A stretch of DNA of 64,000 bases, from assembly GCA_026388185.1 (NCBI GenBank), contig JAPLKG010000011.1, positions 372,001 through 436,000 of the forward strand. The letters run 5' to 3'. A model generated the notes under the pieces. The model searched no databases. It saw nothing but the letters and a program-made list of their open reading frames with translations, and was not told the origin of the DNA. Position 1 is the stretch's first letter. Each line of letters opens with the position of its first letter. The DNA comes from Candidatus Eisenbacteria bacterium. GTDB taxonomy: Bacteria; Eisenbacteria; RBG-16-71-46; JAFGJU01. This document shows positions 1-8,110 of the stretch, piece by piece. The position numbers and the translations under genes are program-made.

Positions 1-358
1 TTGTTTGAAAGAAGGAAAGGGCCTCCTGCTGAATCTTGCGCTGAGTTACGGGGGGCGGGCCGAAATAGTGGACGCCGTGAAGAGAATTCTCTCGGAGGCA
101 TCGGTCGCCGGGACGAGGCCGGAACTGATTGACGAGAAGCTCATCGAGAGCCGCCTCTATACGTCGGGACTTCCGGACCCCGATCTGCTCATCAGAACAA
201 GCGGAGAGATGCGGCTGAGCAACTTCCTGCTGTGGCAACTCGCTTACTCCGAGATGTGGGTCACCGATACACTCTGGCCCGACTTCCGGAAGAAACACCT
301 CTTCGAGGCCGTGCGGGACTATCAGAAGCGTGAGCGGCGCTTCGGGAGGATAGATTGA
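1..358 (+). CDS. uppS: Isoprenyl transferase (undecaprenyl diphosphate synthase), 3' part
   Basis: This is the C-terminal part of a cis-prenyltransferase that makes undecaprenyl diphosphate, the lipid carrier for peptidoglycan and lipopolysaccharide. The 5' end lies outside the window; the frame is open from base 2. Visible family motifs are LALSYGGRAEIVDA and the late PDLLIRTSGEMRLSNFLLWQ block, which contains the Arg and Ser residues that bind isopentenyl diphosphate. The TTG at base 5 is internal, not a start. The stop overlaps the TTG start of cdsA, so the two are probably translationally coupled, as in the widespread uppS-cdsA-dxr-rseP-bamA cluster. Confidence 0.95.
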   Translation, partial: CLKEGKGLLLNLALSYGGRAEIVDAVKRILSEASVAGTRPELIDEKLIESRLYTSGLPDPDLLIRTSGEMRLSNFLLWQLAYSEMWVTDTLWPDFRKKHLFEAVRDYQKRERRFGRID

Positions 359-1218
359 GCCGAGTAATGGAGGCGATTTCTCGCTCGAAAGAGAACAGAT
401 CTTTCCGCCTGAGATTCCTCATGGGCGTGATATTCGTGCCGCTGCTCGTCTACCTGGCGCACGTCGGGAAGTTCTTCTTCCTGGGCCTCGTGGATCTGGT
501 GCTGCTCTTGGGCATACTCGAATTCTATCGCATGATGAGAAAGGCGGGTTATCAGCCGTACAGAGCCATAGGGGCCGGCACGACGCTCGCCCTCACGTGG
601 TACGTGTACTTCGGGAGCGCGTTTTACTCCAACTTTCTGCTGACCGCGGTCCTGATACTTATCGCAATCCTGGAGCTGTTTCGCGAGGGAGGAAACTTTT
701 CCGTCACGCACATGGCCGTCACGATCTTCGGCGTGTTTTACGTCGGCTGGTTGGGGACGCATCTCGTTTTTCTGAGAGAGCTGCCGTTGAGGATTGGCCA
801 ACCGTACAGCGAGGGCGCGAGATACGTCCTGCTGCCTTTCTTTCTCGCATGGAGTTCCGACACCGCGGCCTACTTGGCCGGCAGGTTTTTTGGAAAGACG
901 AAGCTCATGCCCAGGATAAGTCCGAACAAGTCGCTCGAAGGCTCCGCGGGCGCGCTCATCGCGTCCCCGTTCGTGGCTTGGGTCGCCAAGGTGACGTTCG
1001 CACCGTTTCTCACCACGGTCGATGTCGTCGCTCTTGGGCTCATCTGCGGCGTGGCTTCTCAATTGGGAGACCTCGTGGAATCCATGATAAAGAGAGAGGC
1101 CAGTGTGAAGGACGCCTCGAGTGTGATTCCTGGACACGGTGGATTGCTTGACAGATTCGACAGCCTTCTATTTGCGGCTCCCGCCGTCTACTACTACCTC
1201 GCTATTGCTGTGTTCTAA
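355..1218 (+). CDS. cdsA: Phosphatidate cytidylyltransferase
   Basis: Makes CDP-diacylglycerol from phosphatidate and CTP in the inner membrane, the branch point of phospholipid synthesis. The 287-residue product is strongly hydrophobic with several membrane segments. It carries the family signature near the C-terminus: SQLGDLVESMIKREASVKD followed by IPGHGGLLDRFDSL. An earlier SPNKSLEGSAGA motif is also typical. The TTG start overlaps the uppS stop (ATTGA). Length fits the family. Confidence 0.95.
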   Translation: MSRVMEAISRSKENRSFRLRFLMGVIFVPLLVYLAHVGKFFFLGLVDLVLLLGILEFYRMMRKAGYQPYRAIGAGTTLALTWYVYFGSAFYSNFLLTAVLILIAILELFREGGNFSVTHMAVTIFGVFYVGWLGTHLVFLRELPLRIGQPYSEGARYVLLPFFLAWSSDTAAYLAGRFFGKTKLMPRISPNKSLEGSAGALIASPFVAWVAKVTFAPFLTTVDVVALGLICGVASQLGDLVESMIKREASVKDASSVIPGHGGLLDRFDSLLFAAPAVYYYLAIAVF

Positions 1219-1239
1219 CCCAACCAGGCTGGAACTAGA

Positions 1240-2403
1240 GTGAAAGAAATCGTCGTCCTCGGTAGCACAGGTTCAATCGGCCGGAATTGCCTCGCCGTGG
1301 CGAGGGAGTTTAGCTCGGCCTTCAGGATCGTTGGTCTGGCAACGGGTTCCAACGTTGATGCACTTGCAGAGCAAGTCGAAGAATTCAGGCCCGAAGTCGT
1401 TTCCATTGCACAGGAAGCGGCGGCGGAAGAGTTCTCCAAACGCCACGCTGCATCCGGGCTCAGGGTTCTGAGCGGCACCGAGGGCCTGAGGGAACTTGCC
1501 AGGTGGAAGCGATCCCAGATGATCGTGAACGGCCTGGTGGGAGCAATAGGGCTGGTCCCGACTGTCGAGGCCATCGAGGCCGGCAAGGATGTTGCTCTGG
1601 CGAACAAGGAGTCGATGGTACTGGCCGGTGAGCTTGTGATGAGCCTGGCGAGAGCGCGCGGCTCGACGGTCCTCCCCATAGACAGTGAGCACTGCGGAAT
1701 TCACCAGTGCCTTGTGGGCCGGAGTGCCGGGATAAGACGAATCGTTCTGACCGCCTCCGGCGGCCCCTTTCTCAATCGGGAGCCGGACGAGCTGAGGGAC
1801 GTGACGCCGGAGGAAGTGATGCAGCACCCCGTCTGGAACATGGGGCGGCGAATCTGCGTCGACAGCGCCACGTTGCTCAACAAGGGCTTTGAGCTCATGG
1901 AGGCGAGATGGTTTTTCGGGGTGGAGCTCTCGAGCCTTGGGGTTCTGATACACCCTCAGTGCGCGATTCACGCGATGGTCGAGTTTGCTGACGGAACTGC
2001 GCTGGCTCAAGTCAGCAGAGCGGACATGAGAATACCCATCCTCTACGCAATGAGCTATCCTGAAACAGTCGACACACGCTTTGAATCGAGCGATCTTCCA
2101 TGCGTCGGCCCTCTGACGTTTGCGGAACCGGATCTCGAACGGTTTCCGTGCCTGCGATTGGCATACAGTGCGGCGAGGGCAGGCGGGACGGTCCCTGCGT
2201 TCTTGAACGCCGCAGATGAGGTGGCCGTGGCGGCCTTTCTTGAGAGAAGAATACGATTCACCGACATTATCCGAGTCCTCGAGGGTTCGCTCGAGCGTCT
2301 GGCGGGGACGCCGGCCACGTCCGTCGAGGGCGTGCTCCGCGCAGACGGTGAGGCGCGAATTGTGGCTCGGGAAATTGTGACGGGAATAGCGGCTTCTTCG
2401 TGA
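1240..2403 (+). CDS. dxr: 1-deoxy-D-xylulose 5-phosphate reductoisomerase
   Basis: Second step of the non-mevalonate isoprenoid pathway: converts DXP to 2-C-methyl-D-erythritol 4-phosphate with NADPH. The 387-residue product has the N-terminal nucleotide-binding GSTGSIG, the ALANKESMVLAGE segment, the metal/substrate region IDSEHCGIHQCL, TASGGPF, and NMGRRICVDSATLLNKGFE. Start is GTG 1240, 21 nt after cdsA. Making isoprenoid precursor beside uppS is the conserved arrangement. I see no missing active-site block. Confidence 0.95.
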   Translation: MKEIVVLGSTGSIGRNCLAVAREFSSAFRIVGLATGSNVDALAEQVEEFRPEVVSIAQEAAAEEFSKRHAASGLRVLSGTEGLRELARWKRSQMIVNGLVGAIGLVPTVEAIEAGKDVALANKESMVLAGELVMSLARARGSTVLPIDSEHCGIHQCLVGRSAGIRRIVLTASGGPFLNREPDELRDVTPEEVMQHPVWNMGRRICVDSATLLNKGFELMEARWFFGVELSSLGVLIHPQCAIHAMVEFADGTALAQVSRADMRIPILYAMSYPETVDTRFESSDLPCVGPLTFAEPDLERFPCLRLAYSAARAGGTVPAFLNAADEVAVAAFLERRIRFTDIIRVLEGSLERLAGTPATSVEGVLRADGEARIVAREIVTGIAASS

Positions 2404-2457
2404 CCGTGTCCTTTACCTGGACTCACACGTTGCCGCGACTAGATTGCCGAGGTGATC

Positions 2458-3492
2458 ATGAAAATCGACGAACCCAAGAGGAGAAGGCTGGAGAAAATCG
2501 CGGGGAGTTTCCCCGAGAAGAAGGTGCTCGTGATCGGGGACCTCATGCTGGACGAGTACGTGTATGGGAGCACCGACCGCATCTCTCGAGAGGCTCCGGT
2601 CCTCATCCTGACCTACACCGGAAGCCTGCTCATGCCGGGAGGCGCGGGCAACGCCTGCGCGAACGTGAGTTCTCTTGGAGCCACGGCTATACCGGTGGGC
2701 GTGGTGGGAAGGGACGCGCCCGGGGCGCGGTTACTCACTCTCTTGGGAGAGTCGGGAATTGCGACCGAATCGGTGGCGTCGTGCGATGGTTTCGAGACCG
2801 TGGAGAAGACGCGGATTCTTGCGGGCGGCTTTCATTGCGCCAAGCAGCAGGTGATAAGGATTGACAGAGGAAGAAGGGTAGGGCTGGAGCGGCGCGTCGA
2901 GAATCTTGTGCTGGAAAGAGCGCTGGACCTGGTGGCCCGGGTTGACGCCGTTCTTTTTTCAGACTACGGGTACGGCGTGGTGTCCGAGAGAGTGCGCGGC
3001 GAGGTGATGAGATCGGCAAGGGCCAAGCGGAAGCCCGTGTGCGTCGATTCTCGGTTCCACCTGCCGAAGTTCAAGGGCGCCACCGTGGCGACTCCGAACG
3101 AGGCAGAGGCGGGGCAGGCAGCGGGCATTCTGATCAAGGACCGCGACACCCTGGCCTCCGCGGGGAAAAGGCTCGTGGACCGACTGGACTTGAGGAACCT
3201 GCTGATCACTCAGGGGAGCTCAGGGATGACGGTTTTTGAGAAGGGTAAGCTTCCCGTACACATACCGATATTCGGCTCGGACGAGATTGCAGACGTGACG
3301 GGAGCCGGGGATACTGTTGCGGCGGCGGTGTCGCTCTCTCTCTCGTGCGGGGCGACCATTGTGGAGGCTTCGTGCGTTGCCACGTACGCCGGTTCCGTGG
3401 TTGTGATGAAGAGGGGCACGGCGACCGCGAGCACCGCCGAGATCGTTGAGGCCATGTCGAGGGGGAGAATCGGAGGTCTGAAGACCCTGTGA
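2458..3492 (+). CDS. rfaE1: D-glycero-beta-D-manno-heptose-7-phosphate kinase (HldE kinase-type)
   Basis: PfkB-family kinase that phosphorylates D-glycero-D-manno-heptose 7-phosphate at C1 for ADP-heptose synthesis. Visible motifs: VIGDLMLDEYVYGSTDRISRE at the N-terminus (the RfaE signature), a GGAGNACANVSSLG sugar-binding stretch, and the anion-hole/catalytic DVTGAGDTVAAA near the C-terminus. In Escherichia coli this domain is fused to the adenylyltransferase; here the two are separate genes overlapping by 4 nt. ATG 2458 is preferred because GAGG at 2449-2452 (within GAGGTGATC) lies 5 nt upstream; GTG 2452 is inside that ribosome site. Confidence 0.9.
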   Translation: MKIDEPKRRRLEKIAGSFPEKKVLVIGDLMLDEYVYGSTDRISREAPVLILTYTGSLLMPGGAGNACANVSSLGATAIPVGVVGRDAPGARLLTLLGESGIATESVASCDGFETVEKTRILAGGFHCAKQQVIRIDRGRRVGLERRVENLVLERALDLVARVDAVLFSDYGYGVVSERVRGEVMRSARAKRKPVCVDSRFHLPKFKGATVATPNEAEAGQAAGILIKDRDTLASAGKRLVDRLDLRNLLITQGSSGMTVFEKGKLPVHIPIFGSDEIADVTGAGDTVAAAVSLSLSCGATIVEASCVATYAGSVVVMKRGTATASTAEIVEAMSRGRIGGLKTL

Positions 3493-3980
3493 AGTCTGCG
3501 AAGCTGAGGACGTTGGGGGAACTCGAGAAGACAGTCGCTGCACTGAGGCGCGGAGGCAAGCGAGTCGTGCTCGCGAACGGCTGCTTCGATCTCATTCACG
3601 TGGGACACGTCCGATATCTCGGGGCGGCAAGAGCACTCGGTGATTGTCTCATCGTCGGGATCAACAGTGACAGAAGCGCCAGGAAATTGAAGGGGAAAGG
3701 TCGGCCGGTAGTGAATGCGGAGGAGAGGGCAGAGATAATCGGCGCGTTCGGGTGCGTGGATTACTGCTTCGTCTTCGACGAGCCGACGCTGGACTCTTGT
3801 ATCCTGCGTCTTAAGCCGGACGTTCATGCGAAGGGCACGGACTACACGAGGGAGAATGTTCCGGAGCGCTCCACGGTGCTGGAAGTGGGCGGAAGAGTCG
3901 AGATCGTCGGAGACGAGAAGTCGCACGCCACCAGAGATCTGGTAAAGATCATACTTGGAAAGTTCTCAAGAGATAGATGA
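3489..3980 (+). CDS. rfaE2: D-glycero-beta-D-manno-heptose 1-phosphate adenylyltransferase
   Basis: Cytidylyltransferase-like nucleotidyltransferase that makes ADP-heptose from heptose 1-phosphate and ATP. The 163-residue product has the family's ANGCFDLIHVGHVRYL (the HxGH motif), GINSDRSARKLKGKGRPV, and the late KGTDYTRENVPE that replaces the ISSTxI motif region in this group. GTG start overlaps the kinase stop (GTGA). Together with rfaE1 it gives the last two activation steps of the heptose pathway; gmhA and gmhB are not in the window. Confidence 0.93.
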   Translation: MKSAKLRTLGELEKTVAALRRGGKRVVLANGCFDLIHVGHVRYLGAARALGDCLIVGINSDRSARKLKGKGRPVVNAEERAEIIGAFGCVDYCFVFDEPTLDSCILRLKPDVHAKGTDYTRENVPERSTVLEVGGRVEIVGDEKSHATRDLVKIILGKFSRDR

Positions 3981-4996
3981 ACGTTGAAAGAATTCTGCTC
4001 ACAAGACTCAGGTACATCGGCGACGTTGTGCTCACCACGTCGTGCATTCGGGCACTCAGAGAGAGCTTCCCGAAAGCCGAGATAGTCTATCTCACTCAGG
4101 CCCCATACGGTGAACTCCTCATGGAGCATCCCCTCCTCGCGCGCACGATAACCATCGACCGGGCTTCTTACGGCGCCCGAGAGGCGCTCTCCCTAATGTG
4201 GAACCTGATGAGAACCCGCTATTCGCTTGCCATCGACCTGTTTGCGAATCCACGAAGCGCGATCTTGACTGCCTCCACTTTGGCGGCGAGAAGAGTCGGT
4301 ACTTACCATCTGTCGCGGAGCTGGGCCTACAACGTGAACGTGCGCGTAGCTCCCGAGATTCGGAGCGCCGTGGAGCATCACCTCGAGCATCTCAGGAAGA
4401 TCGGCCTGAACGTTCGTTTCTCTCTCCCCGAGTTGTTCGTGACGAAGGACGAATCCCGGGAAGGCGAGCGCATCATGAGGGCACTGGGGGCGCGCGAGCC
4501 GCGGAGAACCGTCTTGATTCAACCTGGTGCCAAGTGGCAGGCGAAGAGGTGGCCGTCGGAGCGGTTCGTGGAAGTGGCTCGACTGGTGCGAGGTGAGGCC
4601 CTCGACGTGGGTTTTCTGGCCGGACCGGGAGAGGAGAGTCTCGTCGAAGATTGTGCGCGTAGTGTGCCCGGTGCGCGTGTCGTTGCCGGCCTGACGCTGA
4701 GAGAGCTGATGAAGGTGATGTCGGTGACGGCCGGTTACGTCGGGAACGATGGAGGGCCCACTCACGTATCCGCCGCGCTCGGACGGGTCACGGTGGGAGT
4801 TTTTGGGCCGAGCGAACCGGACGTATGGTTCCCGTACGGAGTTGGAGGCAGGGCGGCCTGTGTGTACGAACAAGCGGATTGCAGGCCCTGTCATCTTCAT
4901 TTCTGTGAGCATGTGAGCTGTCTCAAGAGAATAGACGCGAGAAGAGTGTTTTCCAGGCTGATGGATCTCGTCTCGACGAGGAATACGGAAGCATGA
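3977..4996 (+). CDS. Glycosyltransferase family 9 (heptosyltransferase), copy 1
   Basis: Lipopolysaccharide heptosyltransferase-type GT9 (GT-B fold), expected to transfer ADP-heptose to the inner core at the cytoplasmic face. Starts ILLTRLRYIGDVVLTTSCIRAL, the family's N-terminal signature, and has LIQPGAKWQAKRWPSERF before the donor site and GNDGGPTHVSAALG in the C-terminal lobe. The tail has the usual cysteine set (CRPCHLHFCEH..C). ATG overlaps the rfaE2 stop (ATGA). Acceptor specificity (WaaC, WaaF or WaaQ-like) cannot be read from sequence. Confidence 0.9.
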   Translation: MNVERILLTRLRYIGDVVLTTSCIRALRESFPKAEIVYLTQAPYGELLMEHPLLARTITIDRASYGAREALSLMWNLMRTRYSLAIDLFANPRSAILTASTLAARRVGTYHLSRSWAYNVNVRVAPEIRSAVEHHLEHLRKIGLNVRFSLPELFVTKDESREGERIMRALGAREPRRTVLIQPGAKWQAKRWPSERFVEVARLVRGEALDVGFLAGPGEESLVEDCARSVPGARVVAGLTLRELMKVMSVTAGYVGNDGGPTHVSAALGRVTVGVFGPSEPDVWFPYGVGGRAACVYEQADCRPCHLHFCEHVSCLKRIDARRVFSRLMDLVSTRNTEA

Positions 4997-6144
4997 AGGT
5001 CGAGTCAACCTGCAAGCTTGCCCTCAGACTCGCAACTGCTCCCCCGCGCTCCATTCTGGTGCTGCGGCCAGGGGCGATGGGAGACGTACTTCTTACAACC
5101 CCGGCGCTGAGGGCCCTGAGGCGGGGGTTTCCTGACGCGACGCTCTCTGTTCTTGTGACCCGCGCCGGAGAGGCGATCCTGAGAGGAAACCCGAACGTCG
5201 ACGAGATCATTGTGCTTGACAAGTCCTCGCTGCGTTCGCAGGCGGGCGTGATCCCACTTGTAAGACGGAAGAGGTTCGATCTGATCGTTGACTTTCTCTG
5301 TAATCCCAGGACGGCAATCATTGCGCTCCTCTCAGGCGCTCCGCAAAGGCTGGGCTACGACGTCAGGATGAGGAAGATCGCGTACAATCATCGTAAAGCG
5401 AGGGACGAATACAGAGAGGGGAAGAAGGTAGTCAAGTATGCCGCCCAGGTGAACCTCGATATGCTAAGATGCGTCGGAATCGAGAGCGTGGATACGGGGC
5501 TCGATCTCGAAGTGAGTGAGGCCGCACGGAGCAAGATGGACGAGTTCTTGCGCCTTCATTCCATCGAGAAGAACAAGCTCGTCTGCGTGTGCCCCGCGGG
5601 CACGTGGCCGGCCAAAACCTGGGAGGTGGAGAAATTCGCCGGACTGGGAGACAGAATAGTGAGTGAACTGGGCCGCGAGGTTGTAATCCTGTGGGGACCG
5701 GGGGAGAAGGCGCTCGCAGAGAAGATGGCGCGGGCCATGAAGGCCGAAGCCGTCATCGCCTGTGAGACCGGGGTCGACGAGGTGAGCGCGATAATCCGAA
5801 ACTCCGCGCTCTTCGTCTCCAACGATTCGGGTTTGAAACACATCGCAGTCGGTCTGGGGACGCCGACCGTGACGATCTTTGGTCCCACCAATCCCAGGAC
5901 GTGGAACCCGGACGAGCCTGCGCACGGGGTTGTTTACGCCGCGGTAGATTGTCTTTTTTGTGACAAGAACGTTTGCGACGACATGCGATGTATGAAAGAA
6001 CTGAGCGTCGGCGCTGTATTCTCGACGGTCAAGGAGGTCTTGGACCGGGGGCTGCGCGGGATTCAGGTGGGAAATTTCACGGACTCGGGGCGTGAGCCCG
6101 GGAAGTGCTCTGCGACGGAATCCGGGAGGGGGGAACCGCTGTGA
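4993..6144 (+). CDS. Glycosyltransferase family 9 (heptosyltransferase), copy 2
   Basis: A second GT9, diverged from its neighbour rather than a recent copy. Signature blocks are ILVLRPGAMGDVLLTTPALRAL near residue 20, VCPAGTWPAKTWEVEKFAGL, and VSNDSGLKHIAVGLGTPTVT followed by FGPTNPRTW. The C-terminal cysteine cluster CLFCDKNVCDDMRC matches the heptosyltransferase tail. ATG overlaps the previous stop (ATGA). Two adjacent GT9 genes suggest successive heptose additions to the core; the order of action is inference. Confidence 0.88.
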   Translation: MKVESTCKLALRLATAPPRSILVLRPGAMGDVLLTTPALRALRRGFPDATLSVLVTRAGEAILRGNPNVDEIIVLDKSSLRSQAGVIPLVRRKRFDLIVDFLCNPRTAIIALLSGAPQRLGYDVRMRKIAYNHRKARDEYREGKKVVKYAAQVNLDMLRCVGIESVDTGLDLEVSEAARSKMDEFLRLHSIEKNKLVCVCPAGTWPAKTWEVEKFAGLGDRIVSELGREVVILWGPGEKALAEKMARAMKAEAVIACETGVDEVSAIIRNSALFVSNDSGLKHIAVGLGTPTVTIFGPTNPRTWNPDEPAHGVVYAAVDCLFCDKNVCDDMRCMKELSVGAVFSTVKEVLDRGLRGIQVGNFTDSGREPGKCSATESGRGEPL

Positions 6145-6896
6145 GGGAGAAGCTGAGCGTGATAATCCCGACCTTCAATGAGGCGCACAATATTGCCGCT
6201 TGTTTGGATTCTGTTCTTTGGGCCGACGAGGTGATCGTGGTTGATTCTTTCAGCACGGATTCCACGGCGCAGATTTGTAAGAACTACGGCGTGAGGATAT
6301 TCGACCACGAGTACGTGAATTCCGCGTCTCAGAAGAATTGGGTTTTGCCCCAGGTGTCGCACACGTGGGTGCTGATTGTTGACGCCGACGAGAGAGTGAC
6401 GGAGCGCCTGCGCGACGAGATTCTGGGATTGCTGGAGGGCGGACCGGGATGCGACGGGTACTGGATAAGAAGGCGAAACTGCTTCATGGGAAGGGAAATC
6501 AGGCATTGCGGATGGGAGCGAGACAAAGTCCTGAGATTCTTCGACAGAACGAAGGGCCGCTATGAGGAAAAACACGTCCACGCGGAGATCGCACTCCGGG
6601 GCCGGGCGGGTTTTCTCGGAGCGCACCTGCTTCACGACAGTTACAGAGATTTTTCGGCCTATCTCACGAAGCTCGACAGGTACAGCGACTGGGGAGCCCA
6701 GGACGCCGCAAAGGGTGGGCGAGGTCGAGTGGTGGAGAAGCTTCTATTGAGACCTCCCGCCAGATTCGTGAGAATGTACGTATTTCGACTCGGGTTCTTG
6801 GACGGCATCCAGGGTTTCATGCTCTGCTCGCTGGCGGCCGTCAGTGTCTTCATGAAGTATGCGAAACTCTGGAAACTCACGCGGGGACGTCATTGA
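6141..6896 (+). CDS. Glycosyltransferase family 2 (WaaE/KdtX-like)
   Basis: GT-A fold glycosyltransferase, 251 residues. It begins REKLSVIIPTFNEAHNIAACL, then ADEVIVVDSFSTDST and the metal-binding VDADERVT (DxD-type). The block GWERDKVLRFFDRTKGRYEE and a hydrophobic C-terminal segment are as in WaaE-type beta-1,4-glucosyltransferases of the lipopolysaccharide core. GTG 6141 is chosen: it overlaps the previous stop (GTGA) and follows a GGGAGGGGGG ribosome site. The longer frame from 6105 would overlap the upstream gene by 40 nt without a site of its own. The sugar transferred is not known. Confidence 0.88.
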   Translation: MREKLSVIIPTFNEAHNIAACLDSVLWADEVIVVDSFSTDSTAQICKNYGVRIFDHEYVNSASQKNWVLPQVSHTWVLIVDADERVTERLRDEILGLLEGGPGCDGYWIRRRNCFMGREIRHCGWERDKVLRFFDRTKGRYEEKHVHAEIALRGRAGFLGAHLLHDSYRDFSAYLTKLDRYSDWGAQDAAKGGRGRVVEKLLLRPPARFVRMYVFRLGFLDGIQGFMLCSLAAVSVFMKYAKLWKLTRGRH

Positions 6897-7981
6897 TGCG
6901 GGTTCTCTTCGTCGACAGCGGACGTTCATGGCGAGGCGGGCAATACCAGGTCCTGAACCTCGGAACGGAGCTTCATAAGAGAGGCCACGAAGTCCTGCTC
7001 GTGTGTCAGAGGAAGAGCCCCCTTCAGCTCAAGTGGAGAGAACGGGGCCTTCTCGGTGAAGCCACGCGCATAAGGAGTGACCTGGACGTGAAGTCGTGGT
7101 TCCGCTTGGCTGGGATCCTTCGAGCGTTCGAACCTGCCGTCGTCCATGCGCACACGGGTCACTCGCACGCGGTGGCGTTGGGGGCGAGCTTCATTCACGA
7201 CGTCAACGCGCTGGTGGTGACGAGAAGGGTCGCCAGTCCCATAAGGAGAACTTTTCTTAACAGGATGAAGTACTCGCGGTTCGTGACACGTTTTGTGGCG
7301 ATCTCGTCCTCCGTCGCCAAGACGCTCGAGGACGCAGGCGTCTCTCCGGAGAGAATAAGCGTGATTCCAAGCAGCGTGAGGATCGAGACGAGTGAAGGAG
7401 AGGAGTCGCGTCTTGAGACGCGCTCGAAACTCGGCCTATCCGAAGAGGACTTCGTCGTACTGAACGTGGGGCGTCTCTCCGCGGAGAAGAGACAGGAGAC
7501 TGTTCTGGAGGTGGCGGCAGTTGCCTCCGAGAAGGTAGCGAGGGCCAAGTTCATCGTCGTGGGTGAAGGTCGTCTCCGCGGTCGACTCGAAAGGCGCGCG
7601 AGAGAACTTGGGGTGGAGGAGCAGGTGAGATTCCTGGGATTCAGAGAAGACGTCCCCAGGCTGATGAGAATTGCGGACGTGTTTCTTTTTCCGTCGGTAT
7701 CCGAGGGGTTGGGCACGTCTGTTCTGGAGGCCATGGCTGCGGGTGTCCCTGTTGTTGCATCTCGTACCGGCGGAATCGTCGAAATAGTCGAGGACGGTGC
7801 CACCGGGTTTCTTGCGGAGCCCGACGACGTGGATTCCATGGCGGAAGCCGTCGTCCGGTTGGCCGGAGAACCGGAGCTTTCCGGCGCGATGAGCGCCAGG
7901 GCCCGCGTCGTGGCAAAGGATCACTCGTTTGCGCGTTCCGGCGAATCGCACGAGAAGCTCTATCACGAGCTCGCGGGCTAG
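6896..7981 (+). CDS. Glycosyltransferase family 4 (GT-B)
   Basis: Retaining GT-B glycosyltransferase, 361 residues. N-terminal lobe starts MRVLFVDSGRSWRGGQYQVL with the glycine-rich acceptor loop. The C-terminal lobe has LNVGRLSAEKRQETVLEVAA, VGEGRLRGRLERRARELG, and the donor E-x7-E motif in PSVSEGLGTSVLEAMAAGVP. ATG 6896 overlaps the GT2 stop by one base (TGATG). Last member of the inserted lipopolysaccharide-core block. Acceptor and donor are unknown. Confidence 0.9.
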   Translation: MRVLFVDSGRSWRGGQYQVLNLGTELHKRGHEVLLVCQRKSPLQLKWRERGLLGEATRIRSDLDVKSWFRLAGILRAFEPAVVHAHTGHSHAVALGASFIHDVNALVVTRRVASPIRRTFLNRMKYSRFVTRFVAISSSVAKTLEDAGVSPERISVIPSSVRIETSEGEESRLETRSKLGLSEEDFVVLNVGRLSAEKRQETVLEVAAVASEKVARAKFIVVGEGRLRGRLERRARELGVEEQVRFLGFREDVPRLMRIADVFLFPSVSEGLGTSVLEAMAAGVPVVASRTGGIVEIVEDGATGFLAEPDDVDSMAEAVVRLAGEPELSGAMSARARVVAKDHSFARSGESHEKLYHELAG

Positions 7982-8032
7982 ATCGACAGCTCTTCCGGCG
8001 CCGCGATCGGCGGCCGCTCGTGGTTCCGATGC

Positions 8033-8061
8033 TTGACTGACGGGGACAATGGGATTAAAGT
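8033..8061 (+). promoter_or_regulatory. Sigma-70-type promoter of rseP
   Basis: TTGACT at 8033-8038 and TAAAGT at 8056-8061 are separated by 17 bp. It lies in the only sizeable gap of the first 11 kb, with about 43 nt from the expected transcription start to the rseP ATG. The apparent upstream TTG start codon at 8033 is actually the -35 box. Confidence 0.55.
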
Positions 8062-8110
8062 AACCGATGAGGGAGGCGGGCGTTCTTATGTTATCCAGAA
8101 GGGGAAGCAG

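Noticed and set aside
8033-8110. Longer rseP starting at TTG 8033
   Set aside because: The TTG is the -35 box of a good promoter and the added residues precede the usual RseP start.
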